A stretch of DNA of 64,000 nucleotides from Halomonas sp. (GTDB lineage: Bacteria; Pseudomonadota; Gammaproteobacteria; Pseudomonadales; Halomonadaceae), in assembly GCF_011050415.1 (NCBI RefSeq), contig NZ_DRFS01000019.1, positions 274,045 through 338,044 on the forward strand, written 5' to 3'. This document shows, one piece after another, positions 8,993-18,829 of this stretch (position 1 is its first letter; each line of letters begins with the position of its first letter). The position numbers and the translations under genes were made by a program. The notes under the pieces were generated by a model that worked only from the letters and a program-made list of their open reading frames with translations, did no database searches and was not told the origin of the DNA.

Positions 8993-9535
8993 ATGAATAA
9001 CCTAAGGGAAGACTCCCCTCCCGCCGTTGACCCGATGGTCGATTTCGAATCTGCTTTTGATGATACCCCGTTCAGGCTAAGTGATTACCGCCTTGAAGAC
9101 TTTGTGACCCTAACGCTGTTCTGGGCGCTGATTCTGGTGGTATTCGCCCAGTTTTTTAGCCGCTATGTAATGGGCAGCTCGATTGGCTGGACCGAGGAGA
9201 TCGCTCGCTATCTGCTCATCGGCGTGGGCTTTATGGGCAGTGTGATGGCCGCCCGTAATGGCAGCCACATTATGGTGGAATTCTTCTACCACTATATGCC
9301 GGGGTGGCAGGCACGCCTATTGGAACGCATGGTCGGTGCCATAAGCCTTGTCTTTTATATCGCCATGGCATGGGTCGCTTATCAATTGGCATCGCGCACC
9401 AATAGTTTAATGGTTTCGGTGGATCTGCCCAAAAGCATTATCTATTTCACGGTGTGTGCCGCCTTTGTATTAATGACGATACGCACCGGTCAGCGGCTCT
9501 ATGTGAAGTACCGGGATCGTAGCAATGACGTTTGA
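8993..9535 (+). CDS. dctQ: TRAP transporter small membrane subunit (DctQ type)
   Basis: A 180-residue protein with four predicted membrane helices, starting near VTLTLFWALILVVFAQFF. It has the DctQ signature of W-T-E-E-I-A-R in SIGWTEEIARYLL. ATG 8993 is chosen; a TTG five codons upstream overlaps the GGAG ribosome site. It joins the large DctM subunit to form the Na+-driven membrane complex fed by the DctP protein at 7935. It is less conserved than its partners, as is usual for the family. Confidence 0.85.
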   Translation: MNNLREDSPPAVDPMVDFESAFDDTPFRLSDYRLEDFVTLTLFWALILVVFAQFFSRYVMGSSIGWTEEIARYLLIGVGFMGSVMAARNGSHIMVEFFYHYMPGWQARLLERMVGAISLVFYIAMAWVAYQLASRTNSLMVSVDLPKSIIYFTVCAAFVLMTIRTGQRLYVKYRDRSNDV

Positions 9536-9577
9536 GCTGTGGTTATCCGCCATACCCGTTTTATCGAGAGGCTTCCC

Positions 9578-10957
9578 ATGTCCCGAATTTCCTTAATGCG
9601 CTGGCAAACGCCGATCGTTTCTCCGCTGCTGGCGGCACTGGCGGTGCTGGGCTGCGTGATCTTACCGCTGATGGGCTACCATCTCGCCTTCCTATTTTTC
9701 TCGCTGTTTACCATGCTGGTGCTGGGCGTGCCCATTGCTATTAGTTTGGCAGGCGCCTGCTTGATGTTTGTACTGATTACCGGGCAAGTGCCCAACATTG
9801 TTATCGCGCACCGCATGATTAATGGCATCGACAGCTTTCCGCTGCTGGCGATTCCATTCTTTATCTTCGCTGGTAGTTTGATGAACAACGGCGGCATTAC
9901 CGAGCGTATCTTCAATTTCGCTAAGGCGCTGATGGGCTGGATGCGCGGCGGCCTTGGCCACGTCAACGTCGGTGCCAGCATTGTGTTCTCCGGGATGTCG
10001 GGGGCCGCTGTAGCCGACGCTGGTGGCCTGGGCATGATCGAAGTCAAAGCGATGAAGGACGCAGGCTACGATGAGGAGTTCGCGGTAGGGATTACCGCCG
10101 CATCCTCGACCATTGGGCCGATTATTCCGCCTAGCCTACCGATGGTGATTTACGGGGTGATGGCGTCTGCTTCAGTGGGCCAGTTATTTGCAGCAGGCTT
10201 GATTCCTGGTCTATTGATGGGCGCCATGCTGATGCTGATGATCTTTATTATCTCGCGTCGGCGAGGCTATCAGCGTGATGCAGTGTTCTCTATGCGAGTG
10301 CTTGGCCATACCTTCAAGCGTGCGTTTTTATCGCTAATGACCCCGGTCATTATTGTTGGCGGCATCATCACCGGTGCCTTTACGCCGACCGAAGCCGCAG
10401 TGGCGGCTGTATTTTATGCGCTGCTGCTTGGCGTGGTGGTTTACCGCACGCTGACCTGGCGCAAGCTGCTAAAAGTCAGCATGGAAACCATCGAGACCAC
10501 GGCAGTCATTCTATTTATTGTCTCGGCTGCATCGATCTTCGCCTGGATTCTCACCAGCAATCAGGTCACTCAGAACGTGATTGCCCTAATGGGCCCCTTT
10601 GCCGACAGCAAGCTTGCCGTGCTGATGATGGCGAACATTGTGCTGATTATCGTTGGCTGCTTTATGGAAACCATCGCCGCAATCACCATTTTAGTGCCGG
10701 TGCTGCTGCCGATGGCGGTGGCGGTGGGCGTCGACCCGGTTCACTTCGGGGTGATTATGGTACTTAACCTGATGATTGGGCTGTTGACCCCGCCGGTAGG
10801 TATGGTGCTTTACGTACTTTCCAGGGTTTCGAATGTCAGCTTCGAGCGCTGCATGCGCGGCACTATTCCGTTCCTTATTCCTCTGGTGATCTGCCTGCTC
10901 CTGGTGACTTTCGTGCCCGAGATCTCTATGTGGTTACCCACACTGATTTACCGTTAA
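9578..10957 (+). CDS. dctM: TRAP transporter large permease (DctM type)
   Basis: A 459-residue multi-pass protein with the DctM hallmarks PLLAIPFFIFAG, FSGMSGAAVADAGG, GPIIPPSLPMVIYG and GLLTPPVGMVL. It carries the sodium-coupled translocation path of the TRAP system. ATG 9578 has GAGAGG six to seven bases upstream; a GTG 13 codons earlier is less likely. It follows dctQ closely and is followed 23 bases later by an Ldh_2 dehydrogenase in the same operon. Confidence 0.9.
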   Translation: MSRISLMRWQTPIVSPLLAALAVLGCVILPLMGYHLAFLFFSLFTMLVLGVPIAISLAGACLMFVLITGQVPNIVIAHRMINGIDSFPLLAIPFFIFAGSLMNNGGITERIFNFAKALMGWMRGGLGHVNVGASIVFSGMSGAAVADAGGLGMIEVKAMKDAGYDEEFAVGITAASSTIGPIIPPSLPMVIYGVMASASVGQLFAAGLIPGLLMGAMLMLMIFIISRRRGYQRDAVFSMRVLGHTFKRAFLSLMTPVIIVGGIITGAFTPTEAAVAAVFYALLLGVVVYRTLTWRKLLKVSMETIETTAVILFIVSAASIFAWILTSNQVTQNVIALMGPFADSKLAVLMMANIVLIIVGCFMETIAAITILVPVLLPMAVAVGVDPVHFGVIMVLNLMIGLLTPPVGMVLYVLSRVSNVSFERCMRGTIPFLIPLVICLLLVTFVPEISMWLPTLIYR

Positions 10958-10980
10958 TTGAGATAAGAAGGGGTTGAAAG

Positions 10981-12057
10981 ATGACCAGCACTTCGTCAGA
11001 TTTTCGCGTTGCCCATGAAGACCTTAGCCGTTTTATGCAATCGGCGCTGGCTGCGGCCGGTGCTGATCAGCCGACAGCTGAGGCGACGACACGCGCCCTT
11101 GTCACCGCATCAAGGATGGGTACCGACAGCCACGGGCTGCGTCTGTTGCCGCATTATTTGCAGGCACTTAACGGCGGGCGTCTTAATGGGGCGCCTAAGA
11201 TGTCATTTCATCAACGCTTAGCCGCTACGGGCTATTTAGATGCAGACGATGGGCTGGGACACTTAGCGGGCTACACCGCCATTGAGCACGCCACTGCGAT
11301 GGCGGAAGTGGCGGGTATCGGTGCTGTTGCCGTGGGTAACTCATCGCACTTCGGGGCGGCAGGATGCTACGCGCTGGCAGCGGCGGAGCGCGGTTATCTC
11401 GGAATGGCCTTCTGCAATTCGGACCCTTTTGTGCTGCTGCATGAGGGGGCCAAGCCCTTTCATGGCACTAATCCGATTGCCTTTGCAGCTCCGGTAGCGG
11501 GTGAGTTGCCTTATTTACTGGATATGGCCACCAGTTCGGTGCCCTGGAATCGGGTTCAGCAGTACGCCGCTATTGGCCGCGAGCTGCCGGATCACGTCGC
11601 TGCAGATGCCACGGGAAAGGTGAGTCGCGACCCCAGCGAGGTGGCGGCCTTGCTGCCGTTAGGTGGCAGTGATTTTGGCTTTAAAGGTGCTGGGCTGGGT
11701 GGCATGGTTGAGATACTTAGTTCAACGTTATCAGGTATGCAGCACGGTTTTACGTTGTTACCCATGGGCGGGCCTGATATGGCAACACCTCGTGGTGTAG
11801 GCCATTTTTTACTGGCTATGCACCCCGATGCGTTTGTTGAAGCAGGTACCTTCGCGCGAGGTTTAGCTGAGTACCTAACCGACTTACGCGCCCAGCCCGC
11901 TGCGAAAAATGCCAGCGTGCTTGCCCCTGGTGATCGAGAGTGGCGCTGCCTGGCCAAGCGTGATGCAGAGGGGATTCCGCTGGATTCCGCCAATCAATTA
12001 GCCTACGCCGAACTCGCTGAACAGTATCGAATAACACCACTCTCCCAACTCTCTTGA
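10981..12057 (+). CDS. Ldh_2-family (malate/L-lactate/ureidoglycolate-type) NAD(P) dehydrogenase
   Basis: A 358-residue member of the MDH2/LDH2 family, whose fold is unlike classical malate dehydrogenases. The catalytic-His region is NSSHFGAAGCYALAA, and GTNPIAFAAP with LLDMATSS are the cofactor loops. Family members oxidise 2-hydroxy acids, ureidoglycolate or 2,3-diketogulonate-type compounds, so the substrate here is open. It lies directly after dctM and before a GntR regulator. Its role is therefore probably the first oxidation of the acid imported by this TRAP system. Confidence 0.75.
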   Translation: MTSTSSDFRVAHEDLSRFMQSALAAAGADQPTAEATTRALVTASRMGTDSHGLRLLPHYLQALNGGRLNGAPKMSFHQRLAATGYLDADDGLGHLAGYTAIEHATAMAEVAGIGAVAVGNSSHFGAAGCYALAAAERGYLGMAFCNSDPFVLLHEGAKPFHGTNPIAFAAPVAGELPYLLDMATSSVPWNRVQQYAAIGRELPDHVAADATGKVSRDPSEVAALLPLGGSDFGFKGAGLGGMVEILSSTLSGMQHGFTLLPMGGPDMATPRGVGHFLLAMHPDAFVEAGTFARGLAEYLTDLRAQPAAKNASVLAPGDREWRCLAKRDAEGIPLDSANQLAYAELAEQYRITPLSQLS

Positions 12058-12133
12058 AGGCTGGGTTGAACGATAGCGATTGGAAATGCAGTAACATAGC
12101 GGAAAATTCCAGCTTAACCAGGGGTGACTGCCT

Positions 12134-12856
12134 ATGAGCAGATACCGGATCGAGCGTAAAACGCTGTCCGAACAGGTCGCCGAACAGCTCGAGGCGGAGA
12201 TTCTCGAGGGGCGGCTAAGTGAAAATGATCAATTGCCTTCAGAAAGGGAGTTGATGGAGCAGTTTGGAGTCGGCAGGCCCGCCGTGCGCGAGGCACTATT
12301 CCACCTGCAACAGCTTGGCCTAATTGCTATTAACAGCGGCACCCGTGCCAGAGTTATTCGCCCCACCGCCGAGGCGGTCATGGCGAGGCTTTCCGGGGTG
12401 ACCCGGCAACTGCTTTCCAAGCCTGATGGCCAGCAATATTTCCAGGAAGCACGGGCTATGTTTGAGATCTCGTTGGCGCGCTACGCGGCTCGTAATGCTA
12501 GTGAAGAGGATCTGGTGAGGTTACGTGATGCGCTGCAAGCCAACCGCGATGCGATTGGTGACGAAGCACGCTTCAAACGCTCCGACAATGACTTTCACGG
12601 CGTGTTGGCGAGCATTGGCCGTAATCCCATTTTCGATGCGATTCATGTAGCGCTTTCCGAGTGGCTTGATGATCGCCGCGCGCTGGTACTGCAGCAAAAA
12701 GATGAAGATAAAGCCGCCACTGCTGCGCACACCGAAATCATTGCGGCCATCGAATCCCGCGACCCAGATGCGGCCGAAGCGGCTATGCGTCGCCACCTCG
12801 ACCGTCACTACGGTACTTATATGCAGCTTAAAAAACGCCTCTCTGATGCACCCTAG
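12134..12856 (+). CDS. GntR-family regulator, FadR (FCD) subfamily
   Basis: A 240-residue repressor-type protein. An N-terminal winged helix (residues 8-75, with LPSERELMEQFGVGRPAVREAL as recognition core) is joined to an all-helical FCD domain. The FCD metal/ligand residues are seen as DNDFH, TAAHTEI and RRHLDRHY. The length and HTH resemble NanR-like regulators. It closes the rightward gene run that starts at 7935 and probably responds to a sugar acid. The dyads at 7804-7816 and the half site at 4633 are plausible targets. Confidence 0.85.
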   Translation: MSRYRIERKTLSEQVAEQLEAEILEGRLSENDQLPSERELMEQFGVGRPAVREALFHLQQLGLIAINSGTRARVIRPTAEAVMARLSGVTRQLLSKPDGQQYFQEARAMFEISLARYAARNASEEDLVRLRDALQANRDAIGDEARFKRSDNDFHGVLASIGRNPIFDAIHVALSEWLDDRRALVLQQKDEDKAATAAHTEIIAAIESRDPDAAEAAMRRHLDRHYGTYMQLKKRLSDAP

Positions 12857-12879
12857 CGTCTATTTATCCGATACGTAGG

Positions 12880-14457
12880 CTAGCTTTCGCGTTTGCCATC
12901 TACTAGTCGGGAAACGTTAAACGGGTTGTCGTCGCGTAGCGCTTCGGGCAGCAGGCCAGCGGGTAAGTCTTGGTAGCAGACCGGGCGCAGGAAGCGATAA
13001 ATCGCCGCGCTGCCTACCGAGGTGGTGCGTGAATCCGACGTGGCAGGATAAGGGCCACCGTGTACCATGGCGTGACCGACTTCAACCCCAGTGGGCCAAC
13101 CATTGGCCATAATGCGTCCAGCGCGGCGTTCCAGAATCGGCAGCAAGCGCTTAGCGTCGGCGAGGTCACCATCGTCCATTTGCAGTGTGGCGGTTAATTG
13201 GCCTTCCAGCTGTTCTGCGACGCGCTGCATTTCATCACTATCACGGCACTCAATCACCAGCGAGGTGGCACCAAAGACTTCGCCCTGAAGCGATTCGTCG
13301 GTTAAGAAATCGCTGGCGCTAGCGGTAAAGAGGCCTGTCTGGCAGCTATGGGGCGCATCGTCGGTTTGCCCACGGGCGATTTCCTTAACGTTGGCACTGC
13401 CTGCCAGCGCAGCTACACCGCTTTGGTAAGCCGCGTGAATACCCGGCGTCAGCATAGTTTGTGCCGCGCTGGCCTTAACGGCTTCACCGGCAGTCGCCAC
13501 AAATGCATCGAGATCAGGACCTTTAACGCCGATGACCAAGCCAGGGTTGGTACAAAACTGGCCCGCGCCCATGTTCAGCGAAGCCACAAAGCCTTCTGCA
13601 ATCTTGCTGCCGCGAGCGTTTAGCGCTTCGGGTAGCAGGAAGACCGGATTGATGCTGCTCATTTCTGCGTACACAGGAATTGGCTCGGGGCGCGCCTGCG
13701 CCGTTGCCATCAAGGCGGTGCCACCGCTTCGTGAACCAGTGAAACCAACGGCTTTAATGCGTGGGTCGGCAACCAGTGCCTGGCCGATCTCTTTGCCTGA
13801 GCCAAATAGCAGTGAAAATACCCCTTCCGGCAGTTCACATTTGGCAACGGCGCGCTGAATGGCGCGGCCCACCAGCTCCGAGGTGCCTGGGTGGGCAGAA
13901 TGGCCCTTGACGACCACCGGGCAGCCCGCCGCTAGCGCAGACGCGGTATCGCCTCCCGCCACGCTAAAGGCGAGGGGAAAGTTACTGGCGCCAAACACCG
14001 CTACCGGCCCTAGCGGAATATGCCGCTGACGCAGGTCGGCGCGGGGCAGCGGTTGGCGGTCAGGCAGGGCAGGGTCGTGGCGAAGATCGAGCCATTCACC
14101 CGCGCGTACCACCGAGGCAAACAGCCGCAGCTGGCCACAAGTACGGCCACGCTCGCCCTCAAGGCGAGCTTGAGGCAGGCCAGTCTCAGCCACGCCACGT
14201 TCGGTAAGCGCTGCGCCAATCGCCTCAATCTCATCGGCAATGGTTTCTAGAAAGCGCGCGCGGGTTTCAAGCGAGGTCTCGCGATAAATATCAAAGGCCG
14301 CTTCCGCAAGTTGGCAGGCCTGTTCCACCTCGGCGCGCGTACCACCTGGGTAACTCGGTGCTAACGCTTCACCCGTAGCGGGGTTGATCGCGTCAATCTC
14401 AGCCTGTGAGCCGGTAACGGCCTGTTGACCGATAAGCAGTGTGCCTTGCAGTGTCAT
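12880..14457 (-). CDS. Alpha-ketoglutaric semialdehyde dehydrogenase, copy 1
   Basis: A 525-residue aldehyde dehydrogenase of the NADP-linked KGSADH type, which oxidises 2-oxoglutarate semialdehyde to 2-oxoglutarate as the last step of oxidative pentose and hexarate pathways. The catalytic residues are in place: N159 ([10 protein letters not shown]), K184 ([10 protein letters not shown]), E265 (AEMSSINP) and C302 (GQFCTNPG). AAAGGAGG precedes ATG 14457. It is the last gene of a leftward operon after TRAP genes and the GguC/AraD1-type dehydratase that would make its substrate. A close paralogue with the same motifs lies at 33124. Confidence 0.9.
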   Translation of the reverse strand: MTLQGTLLIGQQAVTGSQAEIDAINPATGEALAPSYPGGTRAEVEQACQLAEAAFDIYRETSLETRARFLETIADEIEAIGAALTERGVAETGLPQARLEGERGRTCGQLRLFASVVRAGEWLDLRHDPALPDRQPLPRADLRQRHIPLGPVAVFGASNFPLAFSVAGGDTASALAAGCPVVVKGHSAHPGTSELVGRAIQRAVAKCELPEGVFSLLFGSGKEIGQALVADPRIKAVGFTGSRSGGTALMATAQARPEPIPVYAEMSSINPVFLLPEALNARGSKIAEGFVASLNMGAGQFCTNPGLVIGVKGPDLDAFVATAGEAVKASAAQTMLTPGIHAAYQSGVAALAGSANVKEIARGQTDDAPHSCQTGLFTASASDFLTDESLQGEVFGATSLVIECRDSDEMQRVAEQLEGQLTATLQMDDGDLADAKRLLPILERRAGRIMANGWPTGVEVGHAMVHGGPYPATSDSRTTSVGSAAIYRFLRPVCYQDLPAGLLPEALRDDNPFNVSRLVDGKRES

Positions 14458-14468
14458 GTTGGCCTCCT

Positions 14469-15461
14469 TTAAAGGGTGTTAACTTGCGTTGAATCATGGG
14501 GTTGTTCCATGCGCAGTGTGTTGCGCAGCGGCCTGCCAAAGTCGCCAAGTGTGATCTCGAAGCGGTCGCCTTCGCGGGTCTGGATGCCGTCAGCAAAGCT
14601 TAGAGTAGCTGTGCCGAAGAAGTGCACGTGGACATCACCCGGGCGGCGAAAGCCGGGGTATTTGAAGTGGTGGTACTCAAGGTTGGCGATGCTATGAGCC
14701 ATATTGGCTTCGCCAGTGAGAAATGGCTTTTCCCATAGCGTTTCGCCATCACGCACAATGCGGCTGGTGCCCTCAAGGTGGTCGGGCAGCTCGCCGATCA
14801 GCAGCTCTGGGCCAACGCTGCATGCGCGCAATTTGGAGTGCGCTAGCCATAGGTAGTTAAAGCGCTCGGTGATGTGATCGGAAAACTCATTGCCCACCGC
14901 ATAGCCGATCCGCCAGGGCGTGCCATCGGCAGCCACCACATACAGCCCGGCAAGCTCGGGCTCTTCCCCCGCATCCTCCGCGAATGCGGGGCTCGGCAGC
15001 TCTGCTTCGGGGGCAACGATGCAGTCACCATCGCCTTTGTAGAACCACTCCGGCTGGGCACCAGGTTTGTTATCGCTGGGCTTGCCACCCTCAACGCCGA
15101 GCTTAAACATGCGCATCGAGTCGGTGAGCTCGGTCTCCTCTACTTGGGCTTTAGCATGCATAGCGGAGCGGGTATCGGCGCTGCCAAGGTGTGTTAAACC
15201 GGTACCAGTGACCAAGCAGTGGGCTGGATCGGGGTGTGTCAGCGGCGGTAGTAAGCGGCGTTCATCTATTAACGCCTGGTAATCGATGGAGGCGTCACCT
15301 AAGCGTGCCGTTATCGCCTGTTCAAGCGACTCTCCTGCGCTGATAGCCGCCTGTGCCAAGGCGTAGGTGCCGCCCTCAATGGCAATCGGGCGAACGCTAT
15401 CGGCACTTTCCACCAGCGCGACCCGCAGCTGTTGCTGGTCGCGGTATTGAATCAATCGCAT
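14469..15461 (-). CDS. GguC / AraD1-type FAH-fold 2-keto-3-deoxy-pentonate dehydratase, copy 1
   Basis: A 330-residue FAH-fold protein of the GguC/AraD1 group, linked in other proteobacteria to dehydration of 2-keto-3-deoxy-L-arabonate to 2-oxoglutarate semialdehyde. Diagnostic blocks are [56 protein letters not shown] and the histidine-rich [16 protein letters not shown]. It lies 11 bases before the KGSADH gene, which fits consecutive steps. The name GguC is historical and carries no reaction. The dehydratase role is inferred from the AraD1 group and the neighbours. Confidence 0.8.
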   Translation of the reverse strand: MRLIQYRDQQQLRVALVESADSVRPIAIEGGTYALAQAAISAGESLEQAITARLGDASIDYQALIDERRLLPPLTHPDPAHCLVTGTGLTHLGSADTRSAMHAKAQVEETELTDSMRMFKLGVEGGKPSDNKPGAQPEWFYKGDGDCIVAPEAELPSPAFAEDAGEEPELAGLYVVAADGTPWRIGYAVGNEFSDHITERFNYLWLAHSKLRACSVGPELLIGELPDHLEGTSRIVRDGETLWEKPFLTGEANMAHSIANLEYHHFKYPGFRRPGDVHVHFFGTATLSFADGIQTREGDRFEITLGDFGRPLRNTLRMEQPHDSTQVNTL

Positions 15462-15526
15462 CGTAACCTTCTCCTTGTTGTCGATAGTGATAGGTAGCTT
15501 TAGATAGCTGTAGTGAGAGATCGTGA

Positions 15527-16810
15527 TCAGTTACCACGTACGGCGGTGAGATTGGGTAGCCAGGTCACGATGTCAGGGAACGCAATCAGGATGACCAGCA
15601 CCACCAGTAGCGCGGCATAGTAGGGCAGCATGGCTTTGACGAGCTGCTCCATGGAAACCTTGCCGACCCCGCAGCCAACGTAAAGGCAGGTGCCCACCGG
15701 TGGCGTCAACAAACCAATACCCAGCACAAAGGCCATCAGCACGCCGAAGTAGACCGGGTCGACGCCTACTGAGGTCACAATGGGGGTTAGCATCGGCGCC
15801 ATAATCACCATGGCAGGGGTCAAATCCATTACAAACCCCACCAGCAGCAGTAAGCCTGCCACGATCAACAGCAGCAGGAAGGGGTCTTGGGTGATCGCTT
15901 GTACTTGGGTAACCAGGGTTTGCGGCACCATATTGATGGTTAAAAACCACGCAATAACGGTGGCAAATGCGAGCAGCAACAAGACCATGCCCGTCAAACG
16001 AGCAGTGCGAATCAGCATGCCCCACAGCTCACGAATCTTAAATTCGCGGTAGACCACCAGAGAGATAAACAGCGAGTAAAGCAGCGCTGCGACGGCGGCC
16101 TCGGTGGCGGTGAATACGCCACCGATAATGCCGCCGATCACAATCACTGGCAGCACCAATGCTAACCAAGCCGCCTTAAATGCCTCCCACAACACATCGA
16201 GGCGAAACTTGCGAGTCTGACCGGCGTGGCCAATGGTGGCCATAATGAAGGTCGTCGTCATCAGCGCAAAAGCAATCAATATGCCTGGCACTATGCCGGC
16301 AATGAATAGGCGGCTAATCGAGGTTTCGGTCACAATGCCAAATAGGATCAGCGGAATAGAAGGCGGAATAATGATGCCGATGACGGATGAGACGGTGTTA
16401 ATGGCAGTGGCTTGTGGCGCGGTGTAGCCCTGCTGCTTCATTGAGGGAATCATCATGGCACCGGTCGCGGCCGTATCTGCCACCGCTGAACCGCTAATGC
16501 CACCGAAAAACATTGAGCCGGTAATCGCCACTTGACCCAAGCCACCGCGCACGAAACCCACCAGGGCACCGGCTAGCTCCATTAAACGACGGGCGATGCC
16601 ACCGTTACTCATCACTTCACCGACCAGAATAAAGAACGGAATCGCCAGTAGCGGAAAACTATTAACACCACGGATCGACTGTTCGATCATGATCGAGAGC
16701 GGAATATCAGACAGCACTGCCATGACCACGGCGGCGATACCCAGACCAAAGGCGATGGGCAGGCCAAGTGCCAGTGAGGCGAAAAGAATGCCTAGAAAAA
16801 TCCATAACAT
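15527..16810 (-). CDS. dctM: TRAP transporter large permease (DctM type), second system
   Basis: A 427-residue multi-pass permease with SFPLLAIPFFILVGE, FGGISGSAVADTAATG, IPPSIPLILFGI and LGIGLLTPPVGTCLYVG, the conserved DctM signatures. It forms the membrane channel of the TRAP system encoded by 17483 and 16814. It starts three bases after the dctQ stop and is followed by the AraD1-type gene. Operon logic makes a pentonate or related sugar acid the likely substrate. Confidence 0.9.
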   Translation of the reverse strand: MLWIFLGILFASLALGLPIAFGLGIAAVVMAVLSDIPLSIMIEQSIRGVNSFPLLAIPFFILVGEVMSNGGIARRLMELAGALVGFVRGGLGQVAITGSMFFGGISGSAVADTAATGAMMIPSMKQQGYTAPQATAINTVSSVIGIIIPPSIPLILFGIVTETSISRLFIAGIVPGILIAFALMTTTFIMATIGHAGQTRKFRLDVLWEAFKAAWLALVLPVIVIGGIIGGVFTATEAAVAALLYSLFISLVVYREFKIRELWGMLIRTARLTGMVLLLLAFATVIAWFLTINMVPQTLVTQVQAITQDPFLLLLIVAGLLLLVGFVMDLTPAMVIMAPMLTPIVTSVGVDPVYFGVLMAFVLGIGLLTPPVGTCLYVGCGVGKVSMEQLVKAMLPYYAALLVVLVILIAFPDIVTWLPNLTAVRGN

Positions 16811-16813
16811 GGC

Positions 16814-17407
16814 CTAACGATCTCCTGTAGTAGAGGTCGTAACACTGGGCGAGCGTATTTGCAAAATGCTCTGCCAGGCGCGCCAAATAGCGACCGCAGC
16901 AATAAACACCGCGCATAGCACCAATGAGACATTGACGAAATTCCACGGCACACCAAGAATCGCAGTGCGTCCGGTGGATCTCGACAGTACGAGGAAGCCC
17001 CCCCAAATAATGACGCCCATCAAGGCGGTGATCATCAGATGCTGCAATAAATACAGCACATGGGCCGCGCGCGGCTTAAGCCTACGGACTAGAAAATCCA
17101 CCGCGATGTGTTCATAGCGGGCGAAAGCGGCGGCGGCGCCAATAAAAATCAGCCAGATAAACAGCATGCGCGCCAGCTCATCGGCCCAAGGCAGCGAATG
17201 ATTTAATACCGCCCGCCCGATTACATTGGCAGATACGGAAATAATTAATGCCACTAACAGGGTGGCAATCACATGCTCCATGGCCAGCGTTAGCCAGCGG
17301 AATAGCGCGGGGCCGCGACGTTGCTCGGTGTCGATCTCCAACGGTTCGCGTTGGGGGTCGTCGAAAAATGTCGCCGTATCTGGAAGTGGCGTGTTGGGTA
17401 TGTCCAT
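16814..17407 (-). CDS. dctQ: TRAP transporter small subunit (DctQ type), second system
   Basis: A 197-residue membrane protein. It has a hydrophilic N-terminus of about 35 residues before four membrane helices, and the DctQ motif LPWADELARMLFIWL. GGAGAG stands ahead of ATG 17407. It bridges the binding protein and the DctM channel. The intercistronic hairpin at 17437-17460 separates it from dctP. No regulatory feature beyond that is visible inside the gene. Confidence 0.85.
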   Translation of the reverse strand: MDIPNTPLPDTATFFDDPQREPLEIDTEQRRGPALFRWLTLAMEHVIATLLVALIISVSANVIGRAVLNHSLPWADELARMLFIWLIFIGAAAAFARYEHIAVDFLVRRLKPRAAHVLYLLQHLMITALMGVIIWGGFLVLSRSTGRTAILGVPWNFVNVSLVLCAVFIAAVAIWRAWQSILQIRSPSVTTSTTGDR

Positions 17408-17436
17408 GAGCTCTCCGAAGAGGCGAATAACGACGA

Positions 17437-17460
17437 GGCAAGAGGCGTTTGCCCCTTGCC
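17437..17460 (-). terminator. Intercistronic hairpin between dctP and dctQ, second TRAP system
   Basis: On the transcribed (minus) strand GGCAAGGGGC pairs with GCCTCTTGCC around an AAAC loop: ten pairs with one G-T. It lies between the dctP stop and the dctQ start, just as in the two other TRAP operons of this window, and has no strong T tract. Confidence 0.65.
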
Positions 17461-17482
17461 ATGGCGGCTATTACTCGGCCAT

Positions 17483-18562
17483 CTAATCAGTCGTCGTTGA
17501 TTCGACAATTTGCTGAAATTCAGCAACCAAATCTTCCCCAATACGGGGTGCCCACTCTTCATAAACCGGCTGCACGGCTTCCTGGAAGGCGGCAATCTGG
17601 TCATCATCAAGGCGGGTGATTTGCATGCCACGCTCTTCAAGTTGATCCCGTGCCCAGTCGTCGTACTCAGTGGCTAACTGAATTTCGTAGGCCGCCGCCT
17701 CGCGGGCTGCTTCTTGCACCAATTCCTGGTAGGCCGGGTCAAGGCGATCCCATGTCCGCTCGGACATCATAATAATGAAGGGGGTATAAACGTGGCGTGT
17801 CTCAGAGCCGTAATCCTGCACTTCATGAAAATTGGAGGTCAGAATCGTGCTCCAGGGGTTCTCTTGACCATCGATTACTCCCTGCTCCATCGCTGAAAAC
17901 ACCTCGCCAAACGCCATGGGGGTAGGGTTGGCGCCCAGCGCTTGCCAGATACTCAGTTGTACCGGGTTTTCCATGGTGCGAATGGTTAGGCCGCTGACAT
18001 CTAACCCGGCGACATCGTCGGGCGACTCCACGGGACGCACGCTATTGGTCAACTGACGATAGCCGTTCTCATGGTAGGCGAAGGCCTTAATGCCGGTGCC
18101 TTCAAACTTATCGAGTAGACCGAGAGCAGCCTCGCTTTCCAGCACCGCGATGGCGGCTTCCCGGGTAGGTAGCAGAAACGGCAGGTCGAAAACAGCCAGT
18201 TCCGGCACATAGCTGGTCGCTGGTGAAGTCGAAGGGATGGTCATATCCAGTGTTCCCGTCTGCAGCATCTCCATCATCTGCGCATCGTCGCCCAACTGGC
18301 TGTTAGGAAACACATTTACCGTCAAACGCCCTTCAGTGCGCTCAGCCAGAATGTCACCAAAATAGCGTGTGGAGATATACAGCGGTGATGTCTCAGCTAA
18401 GCCAAGACCAACACGAATAGTATGTGTACCAAGATTTTCTGTGATCACCTCGCCCTGGATGGGTGGAGGATCGGATAGGTCAGGCGTTTGTGCGTAAACG
18501 CTACCTGTGCTGAGCAGTGTGGCACCGGTCATTAATAGGGTGCGCTTCCAAAGAAGTTGCAT
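17483..18562 (-). CDS. dctP: TRAP transporter substrate-binding protein (DctP type), second system
   Basis: A 359-residue exported protein; the signal peptide ends around STGSVYAQ. A 25-residue stretch rich in Pro/Asp precedes the mature core, longer than in the other two DctP proteins here. Conserved elements are FPNSQLGDDAQMMEML, LTIRTMENP and QGVIDGQENPW. ATG 18562 is chosen because AGGAG is about ten bases upstream; an upstream GTG lies almost inside that ribosome site. It is the first gene of the leftward TRAP-GguC-KGSADH operon, divergent from xylD with a shared operator region. Confidence 0.88.
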   Translation of the reverse strand: MQLLWKRTLLMTGATLLSTGSVYAQTPDLSDPPPIQGEVITENLGTHTIRVGLGLAETSPLYISTRYFGDILAERTEGRLTVNVFPNSQLGDDAQMMEMLQTGTLDMTIPSTSPATSYVPELAVFDLPFLLPTREAAIAVLESEAALGLLDKFEGTGIKAFAYHENGYRQLTNSVRPVESPDDVAGLDVSGLTIRTMENPVQLSIWQALGANPTPMAFGEVFSAMEQGVIDGQENPWSTILTSNFHEVQDYGSETRHVYTPFIIMMSERTWDRLDPAYQELVQEAAREAAAYEIQLATEYDDWARDQLEERGMQITRLDDDQIAAFQEAVQPVYEEWAPRIGEDLVAEFQQIVESTTTD

Positions 18563-18725
18563 GGTGGTCACTCTCCTGGCGTGCTGCAGAGCGCTTCGCT
18601 AAGGGCGTCTTCAAAGCGGACTACAGCGTGGTTGCTATTGTTGTTGTGAATCGTTGTTGTACGTCAGCGGCATTCACTTAGGGAATGTGAGCCGCAACCC
18701 TTAGATGAATGTCTAACGTTTTGGC

Positions 18726-18752
18726 TATATGTTCAACATATACTTTTGTATG
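18726..18752. promoter_or_regulatory. Operator between the TRAP-GguC-KGSADH operon and xylD
   Basis: TATATGTT-C-AACATATA (18726-18742) is a perfect 8-1-8 palindrome. It continues into TACTTTTGTATG, which is itself a dyad (ATAC-TTTT-GTAT). A 23-base segment starting at 18730 recurs with one change upstream of the L-arabinonate dehydratase (39444-39466). The palindrome sits mid-way between divergent operons, and TATACT (18739-18744) could be a -10. A GntR-type regulator, most likely that at 21630, is the candidate binder. The rest of 18563-18829 shows nothing further. Confidence 0.65.
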
Positions 18753-18829
18753 TATCGACGCTGAGGTGAAGAAGGCGTACCGTCATGACACTCTTTTCTT
18801 ATTCTTCACTTTAGGCGTGGAGTTTCACC

